From contig NC_092806.1 in assembly GCF_040954645.1 (NCBI RefSeq), positions 7,378,001 through 7,442,000 of the forward strand: a DNA stretch of 64,000 nucleotides. The letters run 5' to 3'. This DNA comes from Diabrotica undecimpunctata. Its lineage: Eukaryota; Arthropoda; Insecta; Coleoptera; Chrysomelidae. Position 1 is the stretch's first letter. The number at the start of each line of letters is the position of its first letter. This document shows positions 31,705 to 42,927 of this stretch, piece after piece. Below the pieces are notes generated by a model. The model was given only the letters and a program-made list of their open reading frames with translations, did no database searches and was not told where the DNA came from. The translations under genes and the position numbers were made by a program.

Positions 31705-34140
31705 ATGAATTTGAGTGTAAAGCAAAGAATTGAAATACTCATGATGATTGGGTATGGAGAGAAATCGCGAACTAAGATGGATGTGTGTAATTTATTTTAT
31801 GATAAATATCCAGAAATAACCATCACGCAATCAACAGTAAGTAAGATTGAAAATAAATTTAGAGAAACTGGTACGGTTGAAAAGAATCCAAAGAGAAATG
31901 GTTAAAAGAAAAATGTCAAGAGATAGAAGAGCTAAAACGAAGACACGATAGTTTTAATATGCATAAAAAAATCAAGGAGTTTACTTATACTTACAAGAAA
32001 AAACAGTTTGGTAGGTTAATAGACGAGAACAACAAACTTATTGTAGATAAAGAAAAACAGTTTGCAGACTTGGGCAAATTACATAAAAGATTTGTTTACG
32101 CATTATCGTCATATTTCTACGAACACCCTTGATCTAAATGGACCAAAAATATTGAAAAGTGAGGTGATAAAAGCTATAGATCAAACGAAAGATGGGAAAG
32201 CAACAGGATGCGATGAAATACCAGTCGAATTTTTAAAAGTTTTTAACGAGAACAACCTGAATGTAGTATTGGAACTGTTTAATAAGATATACGATACTGG
32301 TCAAATTCCATCGGACTGGTTGAAATCTACATTTGTGCCTCTTCCCAAGAAATCGAATTCTAAGACGTGTAGTGAATATCGCCTTATAAGTTTAATGAGT
32401 CACACCCTTAAAGTATTCTTGCGTATTATCCATTCCAGAATACGAGCAAAATTAGAACACAGCATAAGTAAAACACAGTTCGGATTTAGATGCGGTTTTG
32501 GAACTCGAGAGCCGCTCTTTGCAATATAAGTCTTGATTCCAAAATGTCTGGATCAACAGAAAGATGTTTACGCATGTTTTATCGACTATGAGAAAGCATT
32601 CGATACTATCAAACATGACAAACTCATAGAACTATTAAATCTTACAGGACTTGACACTAAGGACATCCAGATTATAAAAAATCTATATTGTAATTTTCGA
32701 TATGCAGATGATACTATTATACTGGCCGATAACATCGAAGATTTACAGATGATGCTAAATAGAGTAAATACAACTGGCAACCAATTTGGACTGAAGATCA
32801 ATAGAAAGAAAACTAAATTTATGGTGATCAGTAAAAAGAACATTCAACATATTATCGACCTGAATATTGAAGCCGAACGTATTGAAAGAATACACCGATT
32901 TAAATATCTGGGATATACAGTAAATGATAAGTGGGACCCAGAAGTAGAGATTAAGATCCGAATTGAAATAGCAAGATCCAAATTCATCAAAATGAGAAAG
33001 CTCTTAAGTAACCGCCACCTAAGCGTTAACCTCCGATGGCGCGCCATGAAATGCTCAGTAATCTCTACGCTACTTTACGGAGTTGAAGGGTGGACGTTAA
33101 CAGCAGCAACTATAAAGAAGTTAGCGGCTCTAGAAATGTGGCTTGTATATTGAAAATACCTTGGACAGACAGAGTGACCAACACAAAGGTATTAAGACGA
33201 ATGGGTAAAGAGGTGGAATTGTTAACAACTGTTAAAAGGAGGAAAGCGTCATACCTGGGCCATGTATTCCGTAATGATAAGTACAGTCTGCTACAGCTTA
33301 TCGTGGAAGGCAAGATTGAAGGTTGAAGAGGTCTGGGCAGAAAGAAGAAATCCTGGCTGAAAAACTTGAGAGAATGGTTTCAAATACCAGAAGCTGCGAA
33401 CATAATACATGCGGCACAAAACAGAGAAACCTATCGTTTGATGGTCGCCAAACTTCGGTAGAAGACGGCACATAAAGAAGAAGAAGGTACGGTTGAAAAT
33501 GCACGCAAATCAGGTCGTCCCTCTTTAAATTATGTTACAATATTAGATGTTCTACTTGCTTTTGAAGATGTACACACTTCTGTTCGAAAGGTTAGTAGTA
33601 ATCTCGATGTTTGCAAAACAACGGTACACAAAGTACGTAAAAGTAAGTAAAGTCAGTAAAATGCACAGTTGTACAGGAATTAAACGAGGATGATCCAGAT
33701 AAAAGAATACAATTTTGTGAAATAATGATGGATAACAGCCACCTCTTGGTTCAAAATATTATTTTTTCTGGTGAGGCTACATTCAAATTAAATGGCGAGG
33801 TCAACCGTCAGAATTGTATATACTGGGCAAAAGAAAAATCCAACTGGATGTGGGAACATCATACACAATACCCCCGAAAGGTAAAGATATGGTACCCTCA
33901 GTTTTTAAATGGGTATCTCGTACCTACTTTAGTTAATTTATTCCCCAGTACCATTAATCTTGAAGGTTTTGATAAAAGTTTATGGTTTCAACAGGATGGT
34001 GCGCCTCGGCATTATGCTTTAGATGTTTGAAGGTAACTAAACGAAATTTTTCCGAACAGGTGGATTGGGAGACGTGGACATATTGAATGGCCAGCGAGGT
34101 CGCCAGACCTCAATCCTTTATGTTGTTCCTTAAACAATCC
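31705..34140 (+). pseudogene. DD41D transposase, interrupted and mutated
   Basis: Part 1, 31705-31883, reads MNLSVKQRIEILMMIGYGEK through QSTVSKIENKFRETGTVEK, an N-terminal helix-turn-helix. Part 2 resumes after the LINE at 33486 with TVENARKSGRPSL and VRKVSSNLDVCKTTVHKV, the second helix-turn-helix. The catalytic domain follows after a frameshift (33725-34125): IIFSGEATFKL, WFQQDGAPRHYA, WPARSPDLNPL. The first catalytic Asp, expected in FSDEATF, is Gly here (codon 33770-33772), and the residue after NPL is Cys in place of the third Asp. Stops follow. Inactive by several independent lesions. Confidence 0.82.
31884..33485 (+). mobile_element. LINE-A copy 4, 5'-truncated, internally deleted
   Basis: The 14-base repeat GGTACGGTTGAAAA flanks it (31870-31883 and 33486-33499). 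It starts inside the linker (WLKEKCQEIEELKRRHDSFN). The reverse transcriptase is in two open stretches: 32062-32529 (ATGCDEIPVEFLK, SEYRLISLMSHTLKVFL) and 32533-33153 (CFIDYEKAFDTIKH, FRYADDTIILAD, LLYGVEGWTL). Between IIKNLYC and FRYADD, near 32690, the usual ~50-residue block with GVRQGCxLSPLLFNLYSE is missing. The C-terminal part is frameshifted. The 3' end reads GGCACATAAAGAAGAAGAAG. Confidence 0.9.
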
Positions 34141-34681
34141 TTGTTTATAAAACGAAACCTGCAAATATTGGAGACTTAAAAACAAGAATTCGTAAAGAAA
34201 TAAACAATATTTCTCAAAAAAGCATAAACAAGGTTCTACAAGAATTTGTACAACGTTTGGGTTACTGTCAAATACAACAAGGGCTACAATTCGAACATTT
34301 AAGATTAAGTAACGTATTAATTACTGGATTACTTTTAAGTTATTTATTATAATTTATTTATAATTTATTAATATTATAAATTAATAAAAATTAATTTTCT
34401 AAGAGGATATCTTTCAAAGTATATCCGTTAGATCCCCAGTATTACACTTTTTTGGAATCAGCCCGTTTTTATCGATCTAAAAATGTCCTAAAATAAAGGG
34501 TGTTACATTTAAAAAAAGAGCCGATGACGTCATTACTGTAATGTGTATCACCTTGTGTAATGAAATTTTATTGTAAAATGTAGAACATTAAATTTAAAAA
34601 TTGACGTGTTTTGGATTTTTTTAAAAGGGCTTTTCATTTAGGAAATATTGAATTTATTCCATACTTTACGGGCACACTGTA

Positions 34682-35085
34682 TATAAAGTTGGATATAGAA
34701 AACTGTGAAATAAAAATATAGAAGAGTTATATTGTAATTTATTATTTATCTTGAAATTCTTTGTTTGAAAATTGTATAATAATTATTGAGATGGAGTGAC
34801 AAAGAAATTTTTTGGGTTGTAAGTAGACAACCATCAATACAAATACCTTCTGTACTGGGGATAAAAAATAAAAATTGATAAGTAATAAGGCCCTGTATGT
34901 TTGGTATTTTAAGTTATATCTTTTATAAAGGATTTTTAAATGAATCTTTTTTGATTCATGGTATATATCCAACTACAGGAATTTCATTGACCTTGTGAAT
35001 AATTCTGAATGATCAACTTGAAACAAACACCCTTCTCTCCTCAACTTGTTGAGGTGAAAATAAATTGTAATACATTTTGTAGAAG
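34682..35085. other. Intergenic DNA, nothing recognised
   Basis: AT-rich; no supported feature. Confidence 0.45.
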
Positions 35086-35095
35086 TGTATAAAAC

Positions 35096-37546
35096 TAAAA
35101 AGGCACTATACGAAAAGCGACTCGATCAAAAGCTCTTACAAGAAAACTTTGATAGTGTTGGGCACCATTACAATTACATAAAATAATGTCTCAAAAGTGC
35201 AGCAGAAGAAGCCCTGGTAAATATGAAAAAACCGAACGAAGGAAGCCATATTGATGGGGGAAGAAATCGAAGAAGAAAAAATGAAGATTAAACAAGATAA
35301 ATACCACAAACACTTAAATATATATACTGATCAAAGTAAAAACGAATATCGAATAGCCCAAAGAAACGTACGAGGTGCGATAACTAAGAAGAAAAACAAA
35401 AGCTGGGAAAGAAACTGCTCCAGAATAAACACTTACTTGAGGGGTAGCAGAGTATACCGAAAGCTGGAACATACTTCGATCTCTTCGACAAGATAAGACT
35501 AAAGACATCATCTCATCGACCAGCCTAGATAAATGGGACGAATACTTCGCAAATCTACTGGCGGAATAAAGGACAGAATATTTGTACCTCAAACACAATC
35601 AGAGGTACAAGTACATACAATAGCTTCCCCAATTAGGATTGACGACAAAGAAGTAGCACAAGTATGCCAAGCATTAAAGAATAAAAAATCACCAAGCTCT
35701 GGCAATATCCCACCTGAGCTACTCATGTACGGTACAAGCAAATTATATAAGCAGCTAGCCAGCCTTCACCAAAAATGTATTAACAGAAAAAGTATACAGA
35801 AGAAGTGGAGGACAGCGTTTATCACGACAATACATAAGAAAGGAAGTAAAGATGCATGTGACAATTATCGAGGAATCGCAGTCCTTAGAACCATCTCGAG
35901 AGTTTACGGAAAACTCATCAAAAAGAGAATGGAAGATGCATTCTGTGATATGGAGGCCGAAGAACAGGCCAGCTTTAGAGCAGGTAGATCGAAAAAAAAG
36001 TAGCACGAAATTAACCAATACATTTCCTCTACATGGACCTTAAAAAAGCTTATGATAGTGTGCCACAACAAAAACTCTGGGAAGCTCTCGAGAAAACAAA
36101 TATTAGTGTAACCTTAATCAAGGTTGTTCAAGACCTCTACAAGAACAACAAAAGTAAAATAAAGGAAGGTCAGGAGGTATCCAAGTGTTTCACTATCAGC
36201 AAAGGACTCAAACAAGGATCTGCGTGTCTCCTACTTTGTTTATGATCTACTCGGAGCAAGCATGAAGACGTGGAAAAGTAAATGCAGAAACATGAGAATT
36301 CCTCTAAACGACGCAATATTGTACACATCCAGACACAGAGCAGTAGGATGTCTCAACAACACAATCTGGAGAAACAAATACCTCACAACGGAAACGAAAA
36401 CCAGGATATATAAATTAACAATAAGACCGATAATGACATACACAGCGGAAACAAGAGCAGATACGGCGAAAACACAAAGACTACTGGAAACAACAGAAAT
36501 GAAAGTCTTACGAAAAATAACAAACCAAACTCTAAGAGACAGAGTAAGAAGTGAGGAAATACGAGCGAGATGTGGTATAGAGGAAATAAATGCGTGGACC
36601 AAAAGAAGAAAAGTTGAATGGAATCAACACATCGAAAGAATGACAGAAAATAGAATAGTACGAATAGCAAGAGGCAAATCGCCAAATGGAAGAAGATCAT
36701 TGGGACGACCGAGGAAAAGATGGTCAGACAACGTCAATTGAGGCTAAAAACCGAAGTAAAACAGGCATTTTGCCTAATTATAAAGTAGGAAGAAGAAGAA
36801 GAGTTTTGCAGACGACCAGATAGTGATGGCTTAAGACTATGAAGACCTCGAATATATGACCCGTAAACTTATCGAAGAATACGAACTATGGGGGCTAGAC
36901 TATTGGGGGAATTCTACAAAGTCTAATCGTGGAAGAAATACAGCGAGAAATAAATCACTGTCAAAAATACAAATATTTAGGCACGCAAATAACCAACGAT
37001 GGCAAATTAGACAAAGAAATTAAACATAGAAATAACCAGGGAAGACAAGCCATTAGGCAATTAAACAGTGTACTAAGACAAAACAATCTCCACACAAAAT
37101 CTATAATAGCATTATAAAAAGCATTGTTACATAAGGAAGTGAGGTATAGCCACTGAAAGGAAAAAACTTAAAAGCATTAGAAGCAACAGAAATGGTCTTC
37201 TGGAGAAGAGCGGCTGGAAAATCAAGATTAGATAGAATTAGAAACGAACAATTACGAGAAATTATGGGTGTTAAGCACAATATAACAAAGGACATCAGAA
37301 TAAATCAACTAAGATTGTACGGACAGGTCCAAAGAATGGATGAACACATAATATCAAAGAAAGTATTGAACTGGACACCGCATGGAAGAAGAAAGCATGG
37401 TAGACGAAGATTAAGTTGGAGAGAAGGAATCGATAAAGACTTAAGGAAGAGGAGAGTTGAAAAAAACCTTTGAAACGACTGAGATAAATGGAGACTGGAA
37501 ATCACAAGACGGCGTAGAACGTTATAAAACTGATTGATTGATTGAT
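35096..37546 (+). mobile_element. LINE-B, 5'-truncated RTE-like LINE carrying a nested LINE
   Basis: TGTATAAAAC flanks it at 35086-35095 and 37547-37556, and the tail is (TGAT)n. Reading in order: linker (EIEEEKMKIKQDKYHKHLN, IAQRNVRGAITKKKNKSWER), reverse transcriptase start (NIPPELLMYGTSKLYKQL; TTIHKKGSKDACDNYRGIAV; EEQASFRAGRS), then DLKKAYDSVPQQKLWEALEK and FTISKGLKQGS. The frame is then broken by another LINE (about 36325-36802). It resumes at FADDQIVMA, EYMTRKLIEEYELWGL, YKYLGTQITNDGKLDKEIKH and ends RRKHGRRRLSWREGIDKD. Several frameshifts and stops; not active. Confidence 0.82.
36325..36802 (+). mobile_element. LINE 3' fragment nested in LINE-B
   Basis: The open frame 36262-36741 changes identity near 36325, from the host LINE (NDAILYT) to RAVGCLNNTIWRNKYLTTET, RIYKLTIRPIMTYTAETRAD and finally GRRSLGRPRKRWSDN. 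A GAAGAAGAAGAAGA tail follows near 36790. The host resumes immediately at TTTGCAGACGACCAG (FADDQ). A target duplication could not be identified, so the exact edges are approximate. Confidence 0.7.
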
Positions 37547-37556
37547 TGTATAAAAC

Positions 37557-38640
37557 AAAAGTTTTCAATGTTTAATTCTTGAATATAATTAAACATGTTT
37601 CCAAATAATTATAGCTCATCTCTATTCTTCTAGTATATAATTTCAAATCTAAAACCTTTCTTTGAAATAATACAAACAATAGAACAAAGTCATAAACCTT
37701 AATACCAAAATTAAAAGCTACTCGACAAGCAAATGTTACCTAATAACGTGTAAAGAGAAACCTTCTCTCCCAAAAGCTTTTAATACCTCACCAGGTTCTC
37801 TTTGAGCCGCACCAACCTTCAACCCCAGACTATGTCCCAATTAAAACGTTACTGTTCCGTTGAAAATGTCGCTTAATAAATATTTAAGCGCCCTCCACGA
37901 CGCACTAACAAAATTTATGGATTCTTGACGTATTAAGCTGTCTGGAACGCTTATCCAAACAAAGAGTTTTATTAGAATTTTGTCGGTTATAACATAAGTT
38001 TTTATACAGTGAATGAAAGGGCTGGGAATAATCTATAAATATAAAGAAGTTATTATTGTTTTGGGTTCAACCTTGAACTTTGTTTGGGGATATTTAAATT
38101 TCTTCAATTTGGATCAACTTTTATATATTCTAAGATTTTGGGAAATCCTACTCCAGTTAAAACGAAAATAAACTCAAGAGTTGGACGTCATAGCTCAGTC
38201 GTCAGAGAATTGACCCCTAAAAATGTTACGAACAAGCTGAATTTTGCAGGGAATAATAATTTTGGGACCTCAAAAAAGTTGCAAAAAAGTTTACCATAAA
38301 ATTTGTATCAGCTCCCCGGTAAAAATTTGATATCTTTTAATCAATGTGTCCTATTGACAAAAATCAAAATGCATTTTAAAGGTAAAGAGTGCAGCTTTCA
38401 TATGCAGTTTTTGTATTTTGCCGAGAATAAACTCAGTTTTTATAAAGGCGTTAAATAAATAAATGTGGCGCGATTTTTGCTATTTTTTACGACTCTCGTG
38501 AGATCGCACAGATTCTTTAAGATCTTTAAATAATGACTGCATACACCAGTTGTGATTTACCTTATTACCACTAAGGCCTAAAATATCACAATGTAGAGGC
38601 TTGAGAGTATACAAAATAGAAAATTTCCCAACCTAAAATC
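37557..38640. other. Intergenic DNA, nothing firmly recognised
   Basis: The 71-codon frame at 38084-38299 has no known domain. A tRNA A-box-like GTCATAGCTCAGTCGTCAGA at about 38188 lacks a partner B box. Confidence 0.4.
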
Positions 38641-38644
38641 ATAT

Positions 38645-40510
38645 AACGTGCTCAACAAATCACTGAGAAGAAATGAGGCTAGAAAAATTTTTAGAAAAGT
38701 TAATCAGCGAGATTTAATTAGGAGAGCGACAAGAAAAAGAATACTAGAGAAACTTTTCCACGACCTGAGAACAATACAAGAACCCACCTTTGAAGAAAAT
38801 TAAGGTCTCGAAATCCTACCAGAAGAAATAACGGCAGTCGTCAGACAAATGAAGGAAGGAAAGGCACCGGGACTTGATGAAATTCCTGCATAACTGCTGA
38901 AGCTATTAGATGCAGAACAAATAAAAATAATAACTAAAATATTTAATGAAATATACAAGGCAGGAAAAATACCAGTAGAGTGGCTCAAATCGAAGTTCGT
39001 ACCATTGCCCAAAAAACCAGGAGCAAAAGTATGTGAAGACTATTGGACTATAAGCCATTTGCTGAAGTTGTTTTTACCGGATATACGAGGAACAAAAATG
39101 CGCCCAATCAGTTTGGATATGTAAACGCCGAACGAGGAAAGCTTTATTTAGCGTGCAGGTATTGTTTCAGAAATGTAGAGATGTCAGCTGTAATGTTTTT
39201 GCATATCCGATTGACTTCTTCTTCTGCTAGTGCCTATCCTCTATGGATGGATGTTGGCTACCACAATGGCCCATTGTATTTTGTTAGCAGCTGTTAGAAA
39301 TAGGTCTGTGGTGGTCATACCTGTCCACTGTCTCAAATTCATAAGCCAGGATATTTGGCGGCGTCCTGGACCTCTATTTCCTTCTATTTTCCCTTCTAAT
39401 ATCAATAGTAGGATTCTGTATTTATTTTCATTTCTCACCATATGTCCGAAGTATGCTAACTTTCTTTCTTTAATGGATTTCAAGACTTCAGGTTCTTTTT
39501 GCAAACGTTGCATTACTGCGTCGTTAGTTATATGATGTACATATGATATTCTGAGCATGCAACGATAGCACCACATCTTGAAAGACTGCAACCGTCTGCA
39601 AGACGCATCAGTGAGTGTTCATGCCTCTGCTCCATACATAAGAACAGAAAACACATAACAATTAAGGATTTTGAGTCGGAGATGTAAGTTCAAGGTTAAA
39701 TTGCAGAGAACTTTCTTCATCTGTTGGAAGGCACTCCTTGCTTTTTCGATACTACATTTAATCTCGTATGGATGATCCCAGCTGTCTGTGATGTTGCCTA
39801 GGTATGTTATTTTTTCTGTTCTATCCAATACCTCATTGTCTGCCATAAACTTTGCATCTGTATCTTGCTTTTTGCTTATGATCATAATTTTCGTCTTCTT
39901 ATTATTAAGTTTCATTCCATATTTTCTACCGATGTTAACTACTTGATCTATCAGTCTTTGTAATCCTTCAGCACTATCCGCAACAAGGACAGTGTCGTCT
40001 GCATATCTTAGATTATTTATTACTTCACCGTTAACAAACACGTCATCAGTCCTTTCTCCCAAAGCTTCTCGAAATAGATGTTCAGAGTACGCATTAAACA
40101 GCAAAGGCGAGAGTATGCAACCTTGTCGTACTCCTCTTTGTATTGGGACTTCATCGGATAATTGACTGTCTACTCGAATCTTGGCTACTTGTTTCCTATA
40201 GAGATTGGCTATTATTGTTGATTGACTACAAGAAGGCTTTCACTAGAGTCAGACATAAACAAATGATGGAAGTGCTAAAGATGACAGGGATTAACGGAAG
40301 AGACCTAAAAATAATAGCTACCCTGTATTGGAATCAATCAGCGGTGCTGACCACTTTCACCACTGATATTCAATCTGTACTCGGAGCACATTTTTAAAGA
40401 AGCTCTAAAAGATATTGATGAAGGCATCTCAATAAATTGAGTCAAGCTCAATAACCTGCGTTATGCAGATGATACAATAGTATTTTCCAATACCAAAGAA
40501 GGGCTGCAAA
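38645..40510 (+). mobile_element. RTE-like LINE relic interrupted by LINE-A copy 5
   Basis: Part 1 (38645-39216) reads LNKSLRRNEARKIFRKVNQ, then REMK-like VRQMKEGKAPGLDEIPA, KIFNEIYKAGKIPVEWLKSK, FVPLPKKPGAKVCEDYWTIS, and a decayed NQFGYVNAERGK. Part 2 (40220-40510) continues exactly with IDYKKAFTRVRHKQMMEVLK, DLKIIATLYWNQSAVL. After a deletion it reads PLSPLIFNLYSEHIF and LRYADDTIVFSNTKEGLQK. Stops occur at several positions. Beyond 40510 the similarity ends. Confidence 0.75.
39217..40219 (-). mobile_element. LINE-A copy 5, 5'-truncated
   Basis: The direct repeat GATTGACT flanks it (39209-39216 and 40220-40227); removing the insert restores AYPIDYKKAF in the host. Minus-strand frame: IIANLYRKQVAKIRVDSQLS, RRGVRQ-like RGVRQGCILSPLLFNAYSEH, NLRYADDTVLVADSAEGLQR, TYLGNITDSWDH, then YVFSVLMYGAEA. 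There a Trp codon has become a stop (near 39619), after which CYRCMLRISYVHHITNDAVM and RRQISWLMNLRQW follow in the same frame. Apart from that stop the frame is open. The 3' end reads GGCACTAGCAGAAGAAGAA. Confidence 0.87.
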
Positions 40511-40819
40511 AGAATAATCTTGGCATTGGCAGTTTGGACCCTACATGAGTTTTGACCACTGATTGAGACACAACGATATTTGCCAAATTGGAAAATTGGA
40601 AGATCGAGGTTCATGCTACTTCCAAAGGGGGAAGACAAGTCTGCATAGATAAATTATGTCAAAATATTGTCTTTTATCGTGCATAGAAATATTATACCAG
40701 AGGATGCTAAGGAAACGAATCGATACATTAATTGAAGAGTCTGTTACCCAGGCAGTACGGTTTTGAAAAGAAGAGGAAGACCGTTGCAATGATAGAATTC
40801 TTCTAATTCTATCATTGAA

Positions 40820-41065
40820 TGATAGAAGTCTTCCGAGAGTTGCACAAGATTGACCAGAAAGGAGCGATCCTACTGCAATTTGACGTACAGAATGCTTTCA
40901 ATACCTTAAAATGATAAAAGGCTTTACGAAAAAAGATGTATCCGGGTTACTTGAAAAATGTGGTTTCTGAGTACCTGTCAGAGTAGAAAATCAAGGTAGA
41001 AAAAGGAATGGGCTAGACGTGAAGGCTGGTGACACTGGGGTCGATCCTAACACTAACGCTGGGGA
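40820..41065 (+). pseudogene. Possible R1-like reverse transcriptase remnant
   Basis: The plus strand reads HKIDQKGAILLQFDVQNAFN, then ALRKKMYPGYLKNVVSEYLS and, after a frameshift, LGSILTLTLGKLGIRLGYE. This resembles the FDIKNAFN ... GVPQGSxLGPTLWNL pattern of R1-type LINEs. Stops are frequent. The assignment is tentative. Confidence 0.4.
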
Positions 41066-42915
41066 AACTTGGAATACGTCTGGGTTATGAGCCAACAACA
41101 CAAAGAATCATACCTAGAACATTATTGATCATACCTAACATGGGTGGGCCCAAATCCGAGAGAATAAGGTCCATTTATTCATTCTGCTGTACAATCGATC
41201 GTCCTCTATGTGGTACATCATCACCGGCTGGTATTCCGATGCACGTATTAGTAAAGGTAAGAGAAGGAGTATGCGATAGAAGCAATCAAGACATAGCCAG
41301 GAATCTTTTAACACCATTTAATTGTGGCAGGAGTAATAGGACGAGATTGGGAGACACAGACGATCACAAAACATGACAAATTTGGATGGTTTGGAAAGGC
41401 AGAAAATGACAAATGCTTGTACAACGAAGTGTCGGAAACTGTCTCACACACTTGGTTGGTATATGACAGTTAGGTAGCCAGAGAAACCTGCTTGAGGACT
41501 AGAAGCTAGAAGGTAGGATGCAATCATATTCGAAATTGGTGGAGGAGATACTAACGCCGCGTAATCGGTGTAGAGCAGTTCAGAGATATGTGAAGAGAAC
41601 GCTGAAGAGCAAGGCACAGGAAGAAAGGTGACGATAAGAGAGAGTAAGAGGTGGTGCGATTAAACATGAATAGAGAATGCGCGAGAGTCATGCTTGAATG
41701 TGAAGGCAGATGAATGTCGTACCAACTCAGCCCGAACCAGGACAGGTTGCTCATAATTCATAGTAGAGGATGGTGTTTTCAACAAATAGGTTTCTGGCGT
41801 TGACTAAAATGGACAAAATTTGAAAACATATTTCAATTAATTACATATTAAAAGAATCATGCCTCTTTCCTAATTCTTCCATTTCTTTATATTTTTCTTC
41901 TAACCATTTTATCTTGCTTCTTTTATTTTCCCTCGAGTTTCCCTATTCAAACATTCGAATACTCTATATTATGGTTGACAAAATAATAAAAGAGTCTATA
42001 TAATATTTAGTCAACTTTTTAAGCATTTTTCATAGATAGTTGGAGTTTATAACTATCTCTTTCTCCGTCAAAACTAAATATTGTAATAGGTAAGTATTAA
42101 TATTTGGTATCATACTAACTTTCTTGAAATTTTCCATGTAAATTTTTCATAATTATAAGAAAACAATGGATTTTCCAGGATCCTATTAGTTATTCTTATT
42201 AATTAATTTTAAAATGTTAATTCTCTTACCTAATTTGCTTTCTTTATGAGACGTTCCAAATTTTCTGACCAAAGACAAAGAACAGGAGCCCAAACGGTGC
42301 TCAAAGTTAACGCTAATTATTCCCTTCTTGAAAGAAAACTGCCGGAAAAAGTTTAGCATTAACTTTAGACGACGACTGATGTATTATTCATCTACAAGGT
42401 CGGAACAGACCCTCGAGAGTAGAAATTCATATTGAAAATAGCAGAACAAGGCTCGACTGGAGCTTCTTTCTTGTATTCAAGTTGAATTTTCTATGCATAC
42501 TTGATAAATTCGGTTTAAAAGTATTTGTAAATGTTAGCTTTTAGGTATCTCTAGATGTAAAATTTTACGGAGATTCAAAACATCCAAACTGTAAAGAATC
42601 TGAGACAGATTTATGCAAAAGTTGGCTAGAACTTTATATTTTAGCACTATGTAGAAAGAATTGCAAATAAGGCAAAATACACTTGCCGAAACGAAGCACT
42701 GTCAGCCTTCTAATTTTTGATAAAAACTGTCCTTTTTTAATACGAGTATATATCTATTTTCAAATTTGATGAGTAAAGAACACAATTTAGCAGCTGTTCC
42801 TGTTCTACAAATATTTTTTAGATCGAATCACATCCAGATAATGTAGGAAGGGTGTTGACAACAATTTGTGTTCTAAATTCTTACAAATATATTCACTAAA
42901 ATATTTATATATTCA
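41066..42915. other. Intergenic DNA, nothing recognised
   Basis: The first part (to ~41760) is less AT-rich and might be further LINE debris. The rest is AT-rich. No motif can be supported. Confidence 0.4.
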
Positions 42916-42927
42916 TAAGCTTTTCAT

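Larger units (their letters stand above)
31311..34679 (+). mobile_element. Second DD41D-type mariner, split by LINE-A copy 4
   Basis: The ends are CAGTGTGTCCGTAAAGTATGG and its near reverse complement, flanked by TA at 31309-31310 and 34680-34681. TIRs of about 230 bases (to ~31545, and from ~34395) include GATGACGTCAT and a TGTAACACCCTGTATT segment. The transposase gene runs on the plus strand but is interrupted from 31884 to 33485. Without that insertion and one TSD copy the element would be about 1.75 kb. Distinct in sequence from the element at 1752-4405, yet with the same 41-residue catalytic spacing. Confidence 0.88.

Noticed and set aside
38180..38230. tRNA-like A box (CATAGCTCAGTCGTCAGA)
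   Set aside because: No B box or acceptor-stem pairing within 80 bases in either direction.
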